A stretch of 64,000 bases of DNA from Streptomyces sp. ICBB 8177 (GCF_003144095.1 NZ_NSKH01000023.1:294849-358848), one strand, 5' to 3'; shown: positions 53,228-62,438, numbered from the stretch's first letter. The notes: generated by a model from the letters alone, not told the origin. Made by a program: numbers and translations.

Positions 53228-55090
53228 ATGGTCGGCTCAGGCAAGGCACCGGGCGCGACGCGCCGTTGGGCAACGGTGGTCGCGGCCACCGCGCTCGCGG
53301 TGGCGGGCGGCGGCGCCACCGCGATGGCGGCTCCCGCGCACCATCACCCGGGGCACGGCGGATCCACCGCCACCCCGATCAAGCACCTGGTGGTGATCTA
53401 CGACGAGAACGTCTCGTTCGACCACTACTTCGCCACGTACCCGCAGGCCGCGAACACCGACGGCACGAGGTTCACCGCCTCGGCGCGCACCCCGAAGGCG
53501 AACAACCTGCTCAACGCCGGGCTGCTGAAGACGAACCCGAACGAGTACGCCCCGCAGCGGCTGAGCCCGTCACAGGCCCTGACCTGCGACCAGAACCACT
53601 CCTACGGTCCCGAGCAGTACGCGTACGACGGCGGCAAGGCCGACCAGTTCGTGCAGAACACCGAGACCAGCAAGTGCTCGGGCAACCTGTACGGCGAGCC
53701 GGGCCTGTCGACGGACTACTACGACGGCAACACGGTCACCGCGCTGTGGAACTACGCGCAGCACTACTCGCTGGGCGACAACTCCTTCGCCTCGACGTAC
53801 GGCCCGTCCACCCCGGGCGCGCTGGAGCTGGTCTCCGGCCAGACGCACGGCGTCATCTCCACCGACCCGACGTCGAGCACCACGCACCCGAAGCAGACCA
53901 AGACCCCGGACTCGTACACGGTGGCCTCGCCCGACGCCAAGGGCGTCGGCACCGTCATCAACGACCCGGACCCGGCCTTCGACGACTGCTCGGACACCGA
54001 CCACACGGCGAAGAACGCCCTGGGCGAGATGACCGGCAAGAACATCGGCGACCTGCTGAACGCCAAGGGCGTCAGCTGGGGCTGGTTCCAGGGCGGCTTC
54101 CGGCCGAGCACCGCGTGGGACGGCAAGCAGGGCGACTACGCCAAGTGCGCGGGCACCACGCACGCCAACGTCGGCGGTGACGCCTCCGAGGACTACAGCC
54201 CGCACCACGACCCGTTCCAGTACTACGCCTCCACCTCCAACCCGCACCACCTGGCGCCCAAGTCGGTCAACGAGATCGGGCACGCGGGACGCGCCAACCA
54301 CAACTACGACCTGACCGACTTCGACGCGGTGGTCAAGGCCGGCAAGCTGCCCGCGGTCAGCTTCCTGAAGGCGGGCGAGTACCAGGACGGTCACGCGGGC
54401 TACTCCGACCCGACCGACGAGCAGCACTTCCTGGTCAAGGAGATCAACGAACTGCAGAAGTCCCGCCAGTGGCAGGACACCGCCGTCGTCATCGCCTACG
54501 ACGACTCCGACGGCTGGTACGACCACGTCTACGCGGCGCCGAAGAACGGCTCGAAGGACAGCACGGTCGGCTCCAACGGCAAGGCCACCGACAGCCCCGC
54601 CTGCCAGTCCGGCCCGAAGGCCGTCGGCGGCTACCAGGACCGCTGCGGCCCCGGTCCGCGCCTGCCGCTGCTGGTGATCTCCCCCTACAGCAAGGTCGAC
54701 TCCATCGACCACACGCAGACCGAGCAGGCCTCGATCACCAGGTTCATCGAGGACAACTGGGGCACCGGCCGCATCGGTGACGCCTCCTTCGACCAGCGCG
54801 CGGGCTCGCTGTCGGGCATGTTCGACTTCCGCCGCCCCAACGACCGGCAGGTGCTGCTGAACTCCAACGGCTCGGTCGCCTCCGTCAGGCCGATCCACCC
54901 GGTCGCCGACCCGGACGCGGGCGACCGGACCACCGGCAACCCGGTCAGCACCGACGACCTGTCCACCCAGGCGCTCGCCGACACCGGCTCCTCCTTCCCG
55001 ACGCTGCCGATCGGCATCGGGGCGGCCGTGGTCGTGGCCCTCGGCGCGGGCATCGCGATCACCATGCGGGTACGCAAGGGCGTGAACTGA
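53228..55090 (+). CDS. Surface-anchored phospholipase C / phosphoesterase
   Basis: 620 residues. A signal peptide ends near Ala34. The phosphoesterase (phospholipase C/AcpA) fold begins IKHLVVIYDENVSFDHYFAT with the metal/nucleophile motif, and continues with ASTYGPSTPGALELVSGQTH, FQGGFRPSTAWDGK, FLKAGEYQDGHAGYSDPTDE and VIAYDDSDGWYDH. The C-terminus at 583 reads LADTG, then a 20-residue hydrophobic stretch and MRVRKGVN, a sorting signal of the LAxTG kind used by Streptomyces sortase E. So the enzyme is probably linked to the wall and releases phosphate or head groups from phospholipids. GGAGG precedes the ATG. Confidence 0.93.
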   Translation: MVGSGKAPGATRRWATVVAATALAVAGGGATAMAAPAHHHPGHGGSTATPIKHLVVIYDENVSFDHYFATYPQAANTDGTRFTASARTPKANNLLNAGLLKTNPNEYAPQRLSPSQALTCDQNHSYGPEQYAYDGGKADQFVQNTETSKCSGNLYGEPGLSTDYYDGNTVTALWNYAQHYSLGDNSFASTYGPSTPGALELVSGQTHGVISTDPTSSTTHPKQTKTPDSYTVASPDAKGVGTVINDPDPAFDDCSDTDHTAKNALGEMTGKNIGDLLNAKGVSWGWFQGGFRPSTAWDGKQGDYAKCAGTTHANVGGDASEDYSPHHDPFQYYASTSNPHHLAPKSVNEIGHAGRANHNYDLTDFDAVVKAGKLPAVSFLKAGEYQDGHAGYSDPTDEQHFLVKEINELQKSRQWQDTAVVIAYDDSDGWYDHVYAAPKNGSKDSTVGSNGKATDSPACQSGPKAVGGYQDRCGPGPRLPLLVISPYSKVDSIDHTQTEQASITRFIEDNWGTGRIGDASFDQRAGSLSGMFDFRRPNDRQVLLNSNGSVASVRPIHPVADPDAGDRTTGNPVSTDDLSTQALADTGSSFPTLPIGIGAAVVVALGAGIAITMRVRKGVN

Positions 55091-55155
55091 CGTAGCGTCA
55101 GATCGGGCTCGACTGCGTTCCGTGGCCGATCGCCATTCGACCTGACGTGACGTCA
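55088..55155. repeat. Two TGACG-N3-CGTCA inverted repeats in a convergent gap
   Basis: TGACGTAGCGTCA (55088-55100, overlapping the phospholipase stop) and TGACGTGACGTCA (55143-55155) are 55 bp apart. The gap between the phospholipase and DedA genes has no GC-rich hairpin, so these may serve as protein sites rather than terminators. Confidence 0.5.
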
Positions 55156-55177
55156 AATCCCTTGGGGCGCACGGCAC

Positions 55178-55864
55178 TCACCCAGTGTCGTGCGCCCCTT
55201 CGTCCTCCCCGCGCGGCGCCTTCCGGCGGGCCCGGCCGCGCAGCGCACGCCAGGTGTACGGGGCCGCGCTGATCAGCAGCGTCAGGCCGACCGCCAGGGC
55301 CACGCCCTCCCACGGCGCGGGGAAGAGCGAGCCGCCCAGTATCCCGATCGTCTGGTACGCGACGGCCCACGCCACCACCGCCGCCACGTCACCGCGCACG
55401 AACGACCGCAGCGGCACCCGCGCCAGCAGGCAGGCGACCATCACCGGTATCCGCCCCGCCGGGACCAGCCGGGAGAGCACCAGGACCACGGTGCCGTGCT
55501 GCTCCAGCCTGAGCCGCGCCGTCTCCAGGTGGTCCGGGTCGGCGCGCTGCCGCAGCCGCTCCAGCCCGCGCGACCCGCCCGCCGAACGGGCGCCGCGCTG
55601 CCCGAGCCAGTACAGGGCGACGTCGCCCACGAGTGCGGCGAGCGCGGCCGTCACGAAGACGAACAGCAGGGCGAACGGGTCGGTGCCGTGCGTCGTCTGC
55701 TGGAACGCGACCACCGCCGCGCCGCTGACCACTGCCCCGGTCGGCACCACGGGCACCAGTGATCCGAGCGCCACCAGCAGGAACAGCGACGGATAGCCGA
55801 TCGCCCGTCCCGTGGAAGCCGCGGAGGCCCCGGCGGTGGCCGCCTGCGCGAGCCACCCGGTCAC
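55178..55864 (-). CDS. DedA/SNARE-associated membrane protein
   Basis: 228 residues. Membrane segments with the DedA core: ALGSLVPVVPTGAVVSGAAV, FVFVTAALAALVGDVALYWL, and RLEQHGTVVLVLSRLVPAGR leading into the conserved re-entrant loop IPVMVACLLARVPLRSFVRG. These proteins are undecaprenyl-phosphate or phospholipid flippase-like. The C-terminal tail is basic then acidic. The GTG start at 55862-55864 overlaps the upstream MBL stop (GTGA), so the two genes are coupled. Confidence 0.88.
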   Translation of the reverse strand: MTGWLAQAATAGASAASTGRAIGYPSLFLLVALGSLVPVVPTGAVVSGAAVVAFQQTTHGTDPFALLFVFVTAALAALVGDVALYWLGQRGARSAGGSRGLERLRQRADPDHLETARLRLEQHGTVVLVLSRLVPAGRIPVMVACLLARVPLRSFVRGDVAAVVAWAVAYQTIGILGGSLFPAPWEGVALAVGLTLLISAAPYTWRALRGRARRKAPRGEDEGAHDTG

Positions 55865-56637
55865 CGCCGCGCCTCCCACCGGACGCTCCCGCCGTGCGCC
55901 GGGGTGCGCACCGTGACCCCGGGCGCCTGGTGGGCGGCGAGCCGGGCGAACTCCGTGCCGGGGGAGTGGAATTCGTGCGGGCGCACCGCGTCGAGACCGA
56001 TCGGCCAGTACGTGCCGTAGTGCACCGGCACCGCGAGGCTGGGCGCCAGCTCGGCCACCGCCCGGGCGGCCCGGCCCGGGTCGAGGTGGTTGTGGCCGAG
56101 GTACGGGCCCCAGCCGCCGACCGGCAGCAGCGCGACGTCGCACCGCCCGACCTGCTCGGCCATGCCCGTGAACAGCCCGGTGTCACCGGCGAAGTAGGTG
56201 ACCGCCTCGCCGTGCACCACATAGCCCAGCGCGGGCGCCGTGTGCGGGCCGAAGGGGAGCCGCCGGCCGTCGTGCGCGGCCTCGACCGCGCGGATGCGCA
56301 GCGCCCCCGCGCGCACCTCGTCCCCCGGCTCCACCTCGACCACGTCGAGGCCGCGCCGCCGGCACAGCCCCCGCAGCTTCGGCACCGCGGCACGGGCGCC
56401 GCGCGGGACGACGACGAGGGTGCCGGGCGAGAGCCGGGCGAGCGAGGGCAGGTGCAGGTGGTCGGCGTGCAGATGGGAGACGACCACCACGTCGGCCACC
56501 GCCGCGGCGGCGGGGGGCAGGGCGCCGCGCCGCCTGCGCAGGTGCGCCAGCCGTGAGGCGAACAACGGGTCGGTCAGCACCCGCGTCCCCGAGTCGCTCA
56601 GGGTGGCGCTGGCATGCCCCCACCATGTGATCTCCAT
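55861..56637 (-). CDS. MBL-fold hydrolase, UlaG-like
   Basis: 258 residues. It starts MEITWWGHASATLSDSGTRV, then LTDPLFASRL. The metal motif is SHLHADHLHLPSL, with YFAGDTGLFTGMAEQVG and VPVHYGTYWPIGLD later. This is the compact UlaG/NAPE-PLD-like branch. Substrate unknown. GGAG lies about 10 bp before the ATG at 56635-56637. It is coupled to the DedA gene and divergent from the holin-domain phosphodiesterase. Together with the DedA partner a phospholipid-related role is a reasonable guess. Confidence 0.88.
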   Translation of the reverse strand: MEITWWGHASATLSDSGTRVLTDPLFASRLAHLRRRRGALPPAAAAVADVVVVSHLHADHLHLPSLARLSPGTLVVVPRGARAAVPKLRGLCRRRGLDVVEVEPGDEVRAGALRIRAVEAAHDGRRLPFGPHTAPALGYVVHGEAVTYFAGDTGLFTGMAEQVGRCDVALLPVGGWGPYLGHNHLDPGRAARAVAELAPSLAVPVHYGTYWPIGLDAVRPHEFHSPGTEFARLAAHQAPGVTVRTPAHGGSVRWEARR

Positions 56638-56772
56638 GCGCGTCCGCTCCACCGGGTCCCGTGAACGACAGGTCCGGGCCGCCCGCCCCACGCCCTCGCG
56701 ACGCCGGCCCTTGGCCCGAGCGTAGGCGCTGCGGGGTGAGGTGAGGGCGGGCGGGCAGCGGAAGCTCTGCCC

Positions 56773-56781
56773 TGTGGACAA
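56773..56781. promoter_or_regulatory. Single DnaA-box-like sequence
   Basis: TGTGGACAA, the complement of the Streptomyces DnaA-box consensus TTGTCCACA, in the divergent intergenic region. A single box without dnaA or dnaN nearby does not indicate an origin; it may be chance or local DnaA control. Confidence 0.3.
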
Positions 56782-56843
56782 CTCCGGCCCCCCGCCGGTC
56801 CTGTGACAGTCTGAGGGGGAGCGAGCGCGGGAGGTGAGCGGCG

Positions 56844-59063
56844 ATGGACGACCAGGGAGCGGCACGGACCGGCCGGGCGGCGCGCCCTGCCTGGTGGAGG
56901 CGCGCGTGGCGCCGGGCGGAGGCGGTGACGCCGTCGTTCACCTGGCGCGGCGTGACCCGCGCGTTGCTGCGGGTGCTCGCGGTGTGGGCGGTGGGCAGCG
57001 CCACGCTGGCCGTTTTGGCCGGACTGCTGCCCGACCTGACCCTTCAGTCCCCTCGCGGCGGCAGCGCCACCGACATCGTGCTCGCCGCCACCGCGGGCGC
57101 GGGCACCTTCGGCCTGCTCAACGCCCTGGTCTGGCCGCTGCTGGTGCGCGCCCTGCTGCTGGTCCCCGCCTACGTCCTCGGCCTGTCGACGTTCCTGCTC
57201 AACGGCCTGCTGTTCCTGATCGCGCTCAGTGTCGTGCCGTACGGCGGCACCGCAGCGTCCACCCCGGAGACCGCCGTCGTCGTGGCCGCCGTGATGTCGG
57301 CGACCTCGTCCGCCGCCAGCACCTGGCTCGCGGTGCGGGACGACGACGCGCACCGCAGACGCCTGGCCCGGCTCGCCGGACGCCGGCGCGCCGACCGCGC
57401 GCACACCACGGCCACGCCCGGCACGGTGATCATCCAGCTCGACGGCGTCGGCCACGACGTGCTGCGCGACGCGATGCGGGTGCGCCGGGGCGGAGGCCGG
57501 GGCAACGCGCTCAAGCCGCCGCTGATGGAGACGCTGACCCGCTGGACGGCCACGACGCACACGCTGGTGCCCTGGCACACCGACTGGAGCAGCCAGACCG
57601 GCGCCAGCCAGCTGGGCATCCTGCACGGCAGCAACGAGGACGTGCCCGCCTTCCGGTGGTACGAGAAGGAGACCGGGCAGGTCATGGTCTGCAACCGGCC
57701 GTCGTCCGCCGCCGAGTTGCAGCGCCGCGCCATCAGCCGCACCGGCGCTCCCGGCCTGCTCGCCGTCGACGCGGCCAGCCGGGGCAACCTGTTCACCGGC
57801 GGGGCGGACCAGTTGGCGCTGGTGCTGTCGGTGGCCGTCCGCCGCGATCGCGGACACCGCAGCAGATCCGGGTACTTCGCCTACTTCTCCGACCCGGCGC
57901 ACGCCGCGCGCACCGCCGTCTCCTTCGCCGCCGAGGTCGCCCGCGAGATCGGGCAGTCGCTGCGGGCCCGCATACGCGCTCGGCGGCGGCCGGTCGGCCG
58001 GGGCGGGCTGTACCCGGTGCTGCGGGCGTTCGCCACCGTGGTCGAGCGGGACGTCGTGGTGGCCGCCGTCATCGGCGACATCCTCGCGGGGCGCCGCACG
58101 GTCTACGCCGACCTGGTCGCCTACGACGAGGTGGCCCACCACTCGGGGCCGCGCGGGCGGGACACCGACCAGGTGCTGCGGCGGCTGGACCGGGTGATCG
58201 GCCTGATAGCCGGGACCGCCCGGTACGCCCCGCGCCCCTACCGGTTCGTGCTGCTGTCCGACCACGGCCAGAGCCCGGGCACGCCGTTCGCCGCCGCGTA
58301 CGGGATCTCGCTGCGTGATCTGGTGCGCTCCGGCTGCCGGCTGCCCGGCGAGGGGAGGGTGCGGGGCGCGGCGGAGGAGGAGCGCGAGTCGAGCACCGCC
58401 GCACGCGCCGCACTGCGCCGCCCCGAACGCGGCGAGGCACGCCGCCGGGCGCGGGGGCGGGACGCGGAGCCGGTGGTGCTGGGCTCCGGCAACCTGGGCC
58501 TGATCTCCTTCCCCGAGGCGCCCGGCCGGCTCACCCGGCAGCGGATCGACCGCCTGCACCCCGGTCTGCTGCGGAGGCTGGCCGATCACCCCGGCATCGG
58601 CTTCGTCCTGGTGCGCGACGCCCGGTGCGGGCCGGTCGTGCTGGGGGCGGACGGCGCCGAACACGAGCTGGCCACCGGGCGGATCACCGGGGCCGATCCG
58701 CTGGCACCGTTCGGGCAGGAGGTGGCGCGAGCCGTGCTGCGCACCGACGGCTTCGCGCACGCCGCCGACATCATGGTCAACTCCGCCTACGACCCGCGCA
58801 CCGGCGAGGTGCACGCCTTCGAGGAGCAGGTGGGGTCGCACGGCGGCCTGGGCGGGGAGCAGTCCCGGCCGTTCCTGCTGTACCCGCGCGAGCTTCCCGC
58901 GCCACCGTCGCCGCTGGTCGGCGCCGAGTCGGTGCACGCCGTACTGCGGGACTGGATCGCCCTGGAGGACCTGCGGCCCGGCACCGCGCCGACCGCAGCT
59001 TTTCCGGAGCAGCCCGACGCGTACGGCATAAAAGACGGCGATTTGGTACAGGGTGACGCCTGA
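56844..59063 (+). CDS. Holin-4-like membrane domain fused to an alkaline-phosphatase-fold phosphodiesterase
   Basis: 739 residues. The N-terminal 170 residues hold four hydrophobic segments with GTFGLLNALVWPLLVRALLL, then STFLLNGLLFLIALSVV, the phage-holin family 4 (DUF360-like) pattern, which is a chromosomal family and not a prophage sign. From about 190 the alkaline-phosphatase superfamily domain follows: VIIQLDGVGHDVLRDAM, TGASQLGILHGSNEDVPAFR, DLVAYDEVAHHSGPRGRDTD and FVLLSDHGQSPG, with metal-binding Asp/His. It probably hydrolyses a phosphodiester at the membrane; the substrate is unknown. GGAGG lies about 10 bp before the ATG. Confidence 0.87.
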   Translation: MDDQGAARTGRAARPAWWRRAWRRAEAVTPSFTWRGVTRALLRVLAVWAVGSATLAVLAGLLPDLTLQSPRGGSATDIVLAATAGAGTFGLLNALVWPLLVRALLLVPAYVLGLSTFLLNGLLFLIALSVVPYGGTAASTPETAVVVAAVMSATSSAASTWLAVRDDDAHRRRLARLAGRRRADRAHTTATPGTVIIQLDGVGHDVLRDAMRVRRGGGRGNALKPPLMETLTRWTATTHTLVPWHTDWSSQTGASQLGILHGSNEDVPAFRWYEKETGQVMVCNRPSSAAELQRRAISRTGAPGLLAVDAASRGNLFTGGADQLALVLSVAVRRDRGHRSRSGYFAYFSDPAHAARTAVSFAAEVAREIGQSLRARIRARRRPVGRGGLYPVLRAFATVVERDVVVAAVIGDILAGRRTVYADLVAYDEVAHHSGPRGRDTDQVLRRLDRVIGLIAGTARYAPRPYRFVLLSDHGQSPGTPFAAAYGISLRDLVRSGCRLPGEGRVRGAAEEERESSTAARAALRRPERGEARRRARGRDAEPVVLGSGNLGLISFPEAPGRLTRQRIDRLHPGLLRRLADHPGIGFVLVRDARCGPVVLGADGAEHELATGRITGADPLAPFGQEVARAVLRTDGFAHAADIMVNSAYDPRTGEVHAFEEQVGSHGGLGGEQSRPFLLYPRELPAPPSPLVGAESVHAVLRDWIALEDLRPGTAPTAAFPEQPDAYGIKDGDLVQGDA

Positions 59064-59088
59064 GGGGACCATGGGGGCCTCCCCATCC

Positions 59089-59107
59089 GGAGGATGATCC
59101 TCCTTTT
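59089..59107 (+). terminator. Small terminator-like hairpin with T-run
   Basis: GGAGG-ATGAT-CCTCC followed by TTTT, just after the phosphodiesterase stop. The stem is short, but the T-run is unusual for this GC-rich DNA and supports termination. Confidence 0.5.
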
Positions 59108-59187
59108 CGCCCCGCCGGGCCGCGCCCACCCTTGCGCGGACACCGGTGGCACGGCGTGCCGGGGAGGAGAGGAAGGCGCACCACCCC

Positions 59188-60582
59188 ATGCACGACACCG
59201 CCACCGAGGCACCGGCCCCCACCGCCCCGGCGCAGACCCCCGCCACCGCGGGGCGCACCGCGCACGGCGGTACATCGGGCCACTCCCGTCGCTTCGGGCT
59301 GCCCACCGCGACCGCGCTGGTCATGGGCAACATCATCGGCGGCGGCATCTTCCTGCTGCCCGCGTCGGTGGCGCCGTTCGGCACGGTGAGCCTGCTGGCG
59401 TTCGTGGTGCTGACCGTGGGCGCGATCGCGCTGGCGCTGGTCTTCGGACGGCTGGCGCGACGGCACCCGCGCACCGGAGGCCCGTACGTCTACGCGCGCG
59501 AGGCGTTCGGGGACTTCGCGGGGTTCCTGTCGGCGTGGTCGTACTGGGTGATGACCTGGGTCAGCAACGCGGCGCTCGCGGTCGGCGCGGTCGGCTACGT
59601 GGACGTGGTGGTCCCCGGTCACTTCTCGACGCCCGAGCGGCTGGCCGTGGCGCTGGCCTCGCTGTGGCTGCCCGCCCTGGCCAACCTCGCCGGGACCCGC
59701 TGGGTGGGCGCGGTGCAGATCGTCTCGACGGTGCTGAAGTTCCTGCCGCTGCTGTTCGTCGCGGTGGCCGGGCTGTTCTTCTTCGATCCGCGTGACCTCG
59801 GGCCGTTCCACCCCGGTGGAGGGAGCTGGGTCGGCGGGCTGTCGGCCTCCGCGGCGCTGCTGCTGTACTCCTACGTGGGCGTGGAGTCCGCCGCGATGAG
59901 CGCGGAGGAGGTGCGCGACCCCGAGCGCAACGTCGGCCGGGCCAGCGTGCTGGGCACCATCGGCGCGGCCTTCGTCTACCTGCTGGGCACCGTCGCCGTC
60001 TTCGGCACCGTGCCGCACGCCGCGCTGGTGAAGTCGGGGGCGCCGTTCTCCGACGCGGTGGACGCCATGTTCGGCGGTCACTGGGGCGGCACGCTCATCG
60101 CCACCGCCGCGGTGGTCTCCATCGTCGGCGCGCTCAACGGCTGGACCCTGATGAGCGCCCAGGCGCCCTACGCCGCCGCGCGCGACGGGCTGTTCCCCGC
60201 GGTGTTCGCCCGCAGGGCGCGCGGGGTGCCGACGTTCGGGGTGCTGGCCGGGGTGGCGCTCGCGTCGCTGCTGACGGTCGTCAACTACGCCTGCGGGTCG
60301 TCCGCGGTCTTCAACACCCTCGTGCTGATCACCACGTTCTCCGCCACCGTGCCCTACCTCCTGGCGGCGGCCGCGCAGGTGTACTGGCTGCTGTCCGGCG
60401 AGCGCGACCGGGTGCGGCCGGGAGCTCTCGCCCGCGACCTGGTCCTGGCGCTGGGCGCCTTCGCCTTCTCCGTGTGGCTGGTCGCGGGCGCCGGGTACGC
60501 GGCCGTCTACCAGGGCGTCCTGTTCTTCTTCGCAGGTGTCCTGGTCTATGCCTGGATCGCGGCGCGGCGCACCCGCGCCTGA
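59188..60582 (+). CDS. APC-family amino acid permease
   Basis: 464 residues, twelve helices. The APC start TATALVMGNIIGGGIFLLPA includes the Gly-rich substrate loop, and helix 6 has LLLYSYVGVESAAMSAEEVR, then DPERNVGRASVLGT, as in AdiC/PotE-type antiporters. GALNGWTLMSAQAPYAAARD follows. It moves an amino acid or amine; substrate unknown. The ATG at 59188 is preferred, with GGAAGG 11 bp upstream; an in-frame GTG at 59146 would add 14 residues. The N-terminal 45 residues are Pro/Thr/Ala-rich. Confidence 0.9.
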   Translation: MHDTATEAPAPTAPAQTPATAGRTAHGGTSGHSRRFGLPTATALVMGNIIGGGIFLLPASVAPFGTVSLLAFVVLTVGAIALALVFGRLARRHPRTGGPYVYAREAFGDFAGFLSAWSYWVMTWVSNAALAVGAVGYVDVVVPGHFSTPERLAVALASLWLPALANLAGTRWVGAVQIVSTVLKFLPLLFVAVAGLFFFDPRDLGPFHPGGGSWVGGLSASAALLLYSYVGVESAAMSAEEVRDPERNVGRASVLGTIGAAFVYLLGTVAVFGTVPHAALVKSGAPFSDAVDAMFGGHWGGTLIATAAVVSIVGALNGWTLMSAQAPYAAARDGLFPAVFARRARGVPTFGVLAGVALASLLTVVNYACGSSAVFNTLVLITTFSATVPYLLAAAAQVYWLLSGERDRVRPGALARDLVLALGAFAFSVWLVAGAGYAAVYQGVLFFFAGVLVYAWIAARRTRA

Positions 60583-60591
60583 CGACGACGC

Positions 60592-60618
60592 GCCGGCCCC
60601 GGTCCGACCGAGGCCGGC
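60592..60618. terminator. Terminator between convergent genes
   Basis: GCCGGCC-C-CGGT and ACCG-A-GGCCGGC pair with one mismatch around CCG. It lies between the permease and methyltransferase stops. Confidence 0.65.
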
Positions 60619-60625
60619 CCGCCGC

Positions 60626-61438
60626 TCACGCCACGCAGACGATCTCCCCGTGCAGCAGGGAGAACCAGCCGTCGGGGGATGCCGCCCAGGCGCGCCAGCC
60701 GTCCGCCAGGCGCCGCAGGTCGCCGGCCGTGGCGTAGCCGTCGCGCACCGCCTGCTCGGCCATCGCGGACTTCACGACCCGGTCCGCCCACATGCCGCCC
60801 CAGTACGCCCGCTCCTCGTCGTCGGCGTGACACCAGGTGGTGGACGTCGCCGTGACGTCCGTGAAGCCCGCCTGCCTCGCCCACGACAACAGCCGCCGCC
60901 CGGCGTCCGGTTCACCGCCGTTGGCCCGGGCGCACCGCTGGTACAGAGCCATCCACTCGTCCAGTTCCGGCAGCCGGGGGTACCAGACGAAGCCGTGGTA
61001 GTCCCCGTCCCGCGCCGCGACGATCCCGCCCGGCCTGCACACCCGCCGCATCTCGCGCAGCGCGCGCACCGGGTCGGCCACGTGCTGGAGCACCTGGTGG
61101 GCGTGGACGACGTCGAAGCTGTCGTCCGGGTGGTCCAGCGCGTGGACGTCTGCGGTCGCGAACTCCACGTTGTCCAGGCCGCGTTCGGCCGCCAGGCGGG
61201 CCGCGGAGCCCAGCACGTCGTCCGCCGCGTCCACCGCGGTGACCCGCCCGCCGGGGGAGACCAGCTCCGCCAGGTCGGCGGTGATGGTCCCCGGCCCGCA
61301 GCCGACGTCCAGCACCCGCATGCCCGGCCGCAGTCGCGGGATCAGATAGGCGGCGGAGTTCTCCGCGGTGCGCCAGCGGTGCGAGCGGAGCACCGACTCG
61401 TGGTGTCCGTGGGTGTACGTGCCGTGGTGGTCGCTCAT
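60626..61438 (-). CDS. Class I SAM-dependent methyltransferase (UbiE-like)
   Basis: 270 residues. It starts with a His-rich segment (SDHHGTYTHGHHESVLRSHR), then SAYLIP-type helix, motif I VLDVGCGPGTITADLAELV, motif II VTAVDAADDVLGSA, VVHAHQVLQHVADPVRALRE and CRPGGIVAARDGDYHGFVWY. The YHGFVWYP and WADRVVKSAM segments are typical of a stand-alone Streptomyces methyltransferase family. Small-molecule substrate unknown. The ATG at 61436-61438 has a GAAGGGCGGG-like site upstream. Confidence 0.9.
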   Translation of the reverse strand: MSDHHGTYTHGHHESVLRSHRWRTAENSAAYLIPRLRPGMRVLDVGCGPGTITADLAELVSPGGRVTAVDAADDVLGSAARLAAERGLDNVEFATADVHALDHPDDSFDVVHAHQVLQHVADPVRALREMRRVCRPGGIVAARDGDYHGFVWYPRLPELDEWMALYQRCARANGGEPDAGRRLLSWARQAGFTDVTATSTTWCHADDEERAYWGGMWADRVVKSAMAEQAVRDGYATAGDLRRLADGWRAWAASPDGWFSLLHGEIVCVA

Positions 61439-61592
61439 GGGACCCGCCCTTCACCGGAGTGACGCCTGACGTACGCCACCCTAGGCCGTGATCTCACTAT
61501 CCAGGAACGGCGTTTCGCATCGTGGACGCGACCCGCCTGGCGGAGCGGGTCCCGTGAGCGACGGCCAACCCGCGTGCGGGCGGGCGGTGAGG

Positions 61593-62438
61593 TCAGCCGG
61601 TGGTGGGCCGGTAGGAGTACACCGTCGTGGCGACCTCGCAGACGCTCGGCGGGACGATCTCCACGCGCAGCACGCGCGCGTTCGGGTCGTAGTCGATGCC
61701 CTCGGCCTCGAAGGTGCCCGAGCAGATGCTCTGCTGCGGCACCTGGAAGAGCGTCGTGACGTGCCCGGTCACCGCCGAGCCGTCCAGCGCGTGCGGCAGG
61801 TCGACCTGGATGACGTCCTTCGCCGCGTCGTCGGAGCTGCACACCAGGCGGGTGCCCGAGACGAAGTCGCAGCCCTGGATGTCGCTGACCGTGCGGTCCA
61901 GCGTGATCTGTCCGGCCTGCGCGAGGGTGCCGCCGGTGCGCGGCGTCGAGGGGTTGAGCAGCGGGGCGGGGAAGACCTCCAGCCGGTTCATGTCGCCCCA
62001 CTCGCCGGAGACCATCCACTGCCCGTCGGGCGAGACGGTGTCGAAGGAGTTGTTCAGCTCCTCGCCCGAGTCCAGCGGATGCGTGTACTCGTAGCGCTGA
62101 CCGCCCGGCGTGGTGACCGCGTACATCTTGGAGGTCGCCGAGTCGCCGCCCTGGTACGCGTCGAAGACGTAGCCGTCGGCGATATCGGGGTCGCCGACGT
62201 GGTTCCAGCCGGCGATGCGCAGCGACAGCGGGATCGAGCCCAGGCCTCTGGTCAGCAGCGATCCGTCCGCCTGGGTGGCGATGCCCTCGCCACCGGTGAG
62301 CGAGTTGACGGTCGAGGTGCCGGTCTCCACCCAGCCGCCGGGGGAGTCGGCGTGCGCCGTCGCGGTGCCGGCGGCGGTCAGGGCCGCGGTGGCGAGCAGC
62401 AGGGCGGCGGCACGGGCGCGCAGAGTGGGTGCGGTCAC
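61593..62438 (-). CDS. Secreted beta-propeller-like protein
   Basis: 281 residues. A signal peptide of about 30 residues (RARAAALLLATAALTAAGTA ... HAD) is followed by beta-rich sequence with SFDTVSPDGQWMVSGEWGDM and other blade-like turns. Cysteines at GCDFVSGTRLVCSSDD and VPQQSICSG suggest disulfides. No catalytic motif is seen; it resembles lipoprotein-type or YncE/TolB-like propellers of Streptomyces. Function unknown. GGGGGA lies just before the GTG at 62436-62438. The stop is followed by a divergent stretch to 61439 without further genes. Confidence 0.8.
   Translation of the reverse strand: MTAPTLRARAAALLLATAALTAAGTATAHADSPGGWVETGTSTVNSLTGGEGIATQADGSLLTRGLGSIPLSLRIAGWNHVGDPDIADGYVFDAYQGGDSATSKMYAVTTPGGQRYEYTHPLDSGEELNNSFDTVSPDGQWMVSGEWGDMNRLEVFPAPLLNPSTPRTGGTLAQAGQITLDRTVSDIQGCDFVSGTRLVCSSDDAAKDVIQVDLPHALDGSAVTGHVTTLFQVPQQSICSGTFEAEGIDYDPNARVLRVEIVPPSVCEVATTVYSYRPTTG

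Noticed and set aside
56844..57370. Prophage holin
   Set aside because: The holin-4-like region is part of a larger chromosomal phosphodiesterase gene; no phage genes surround it.
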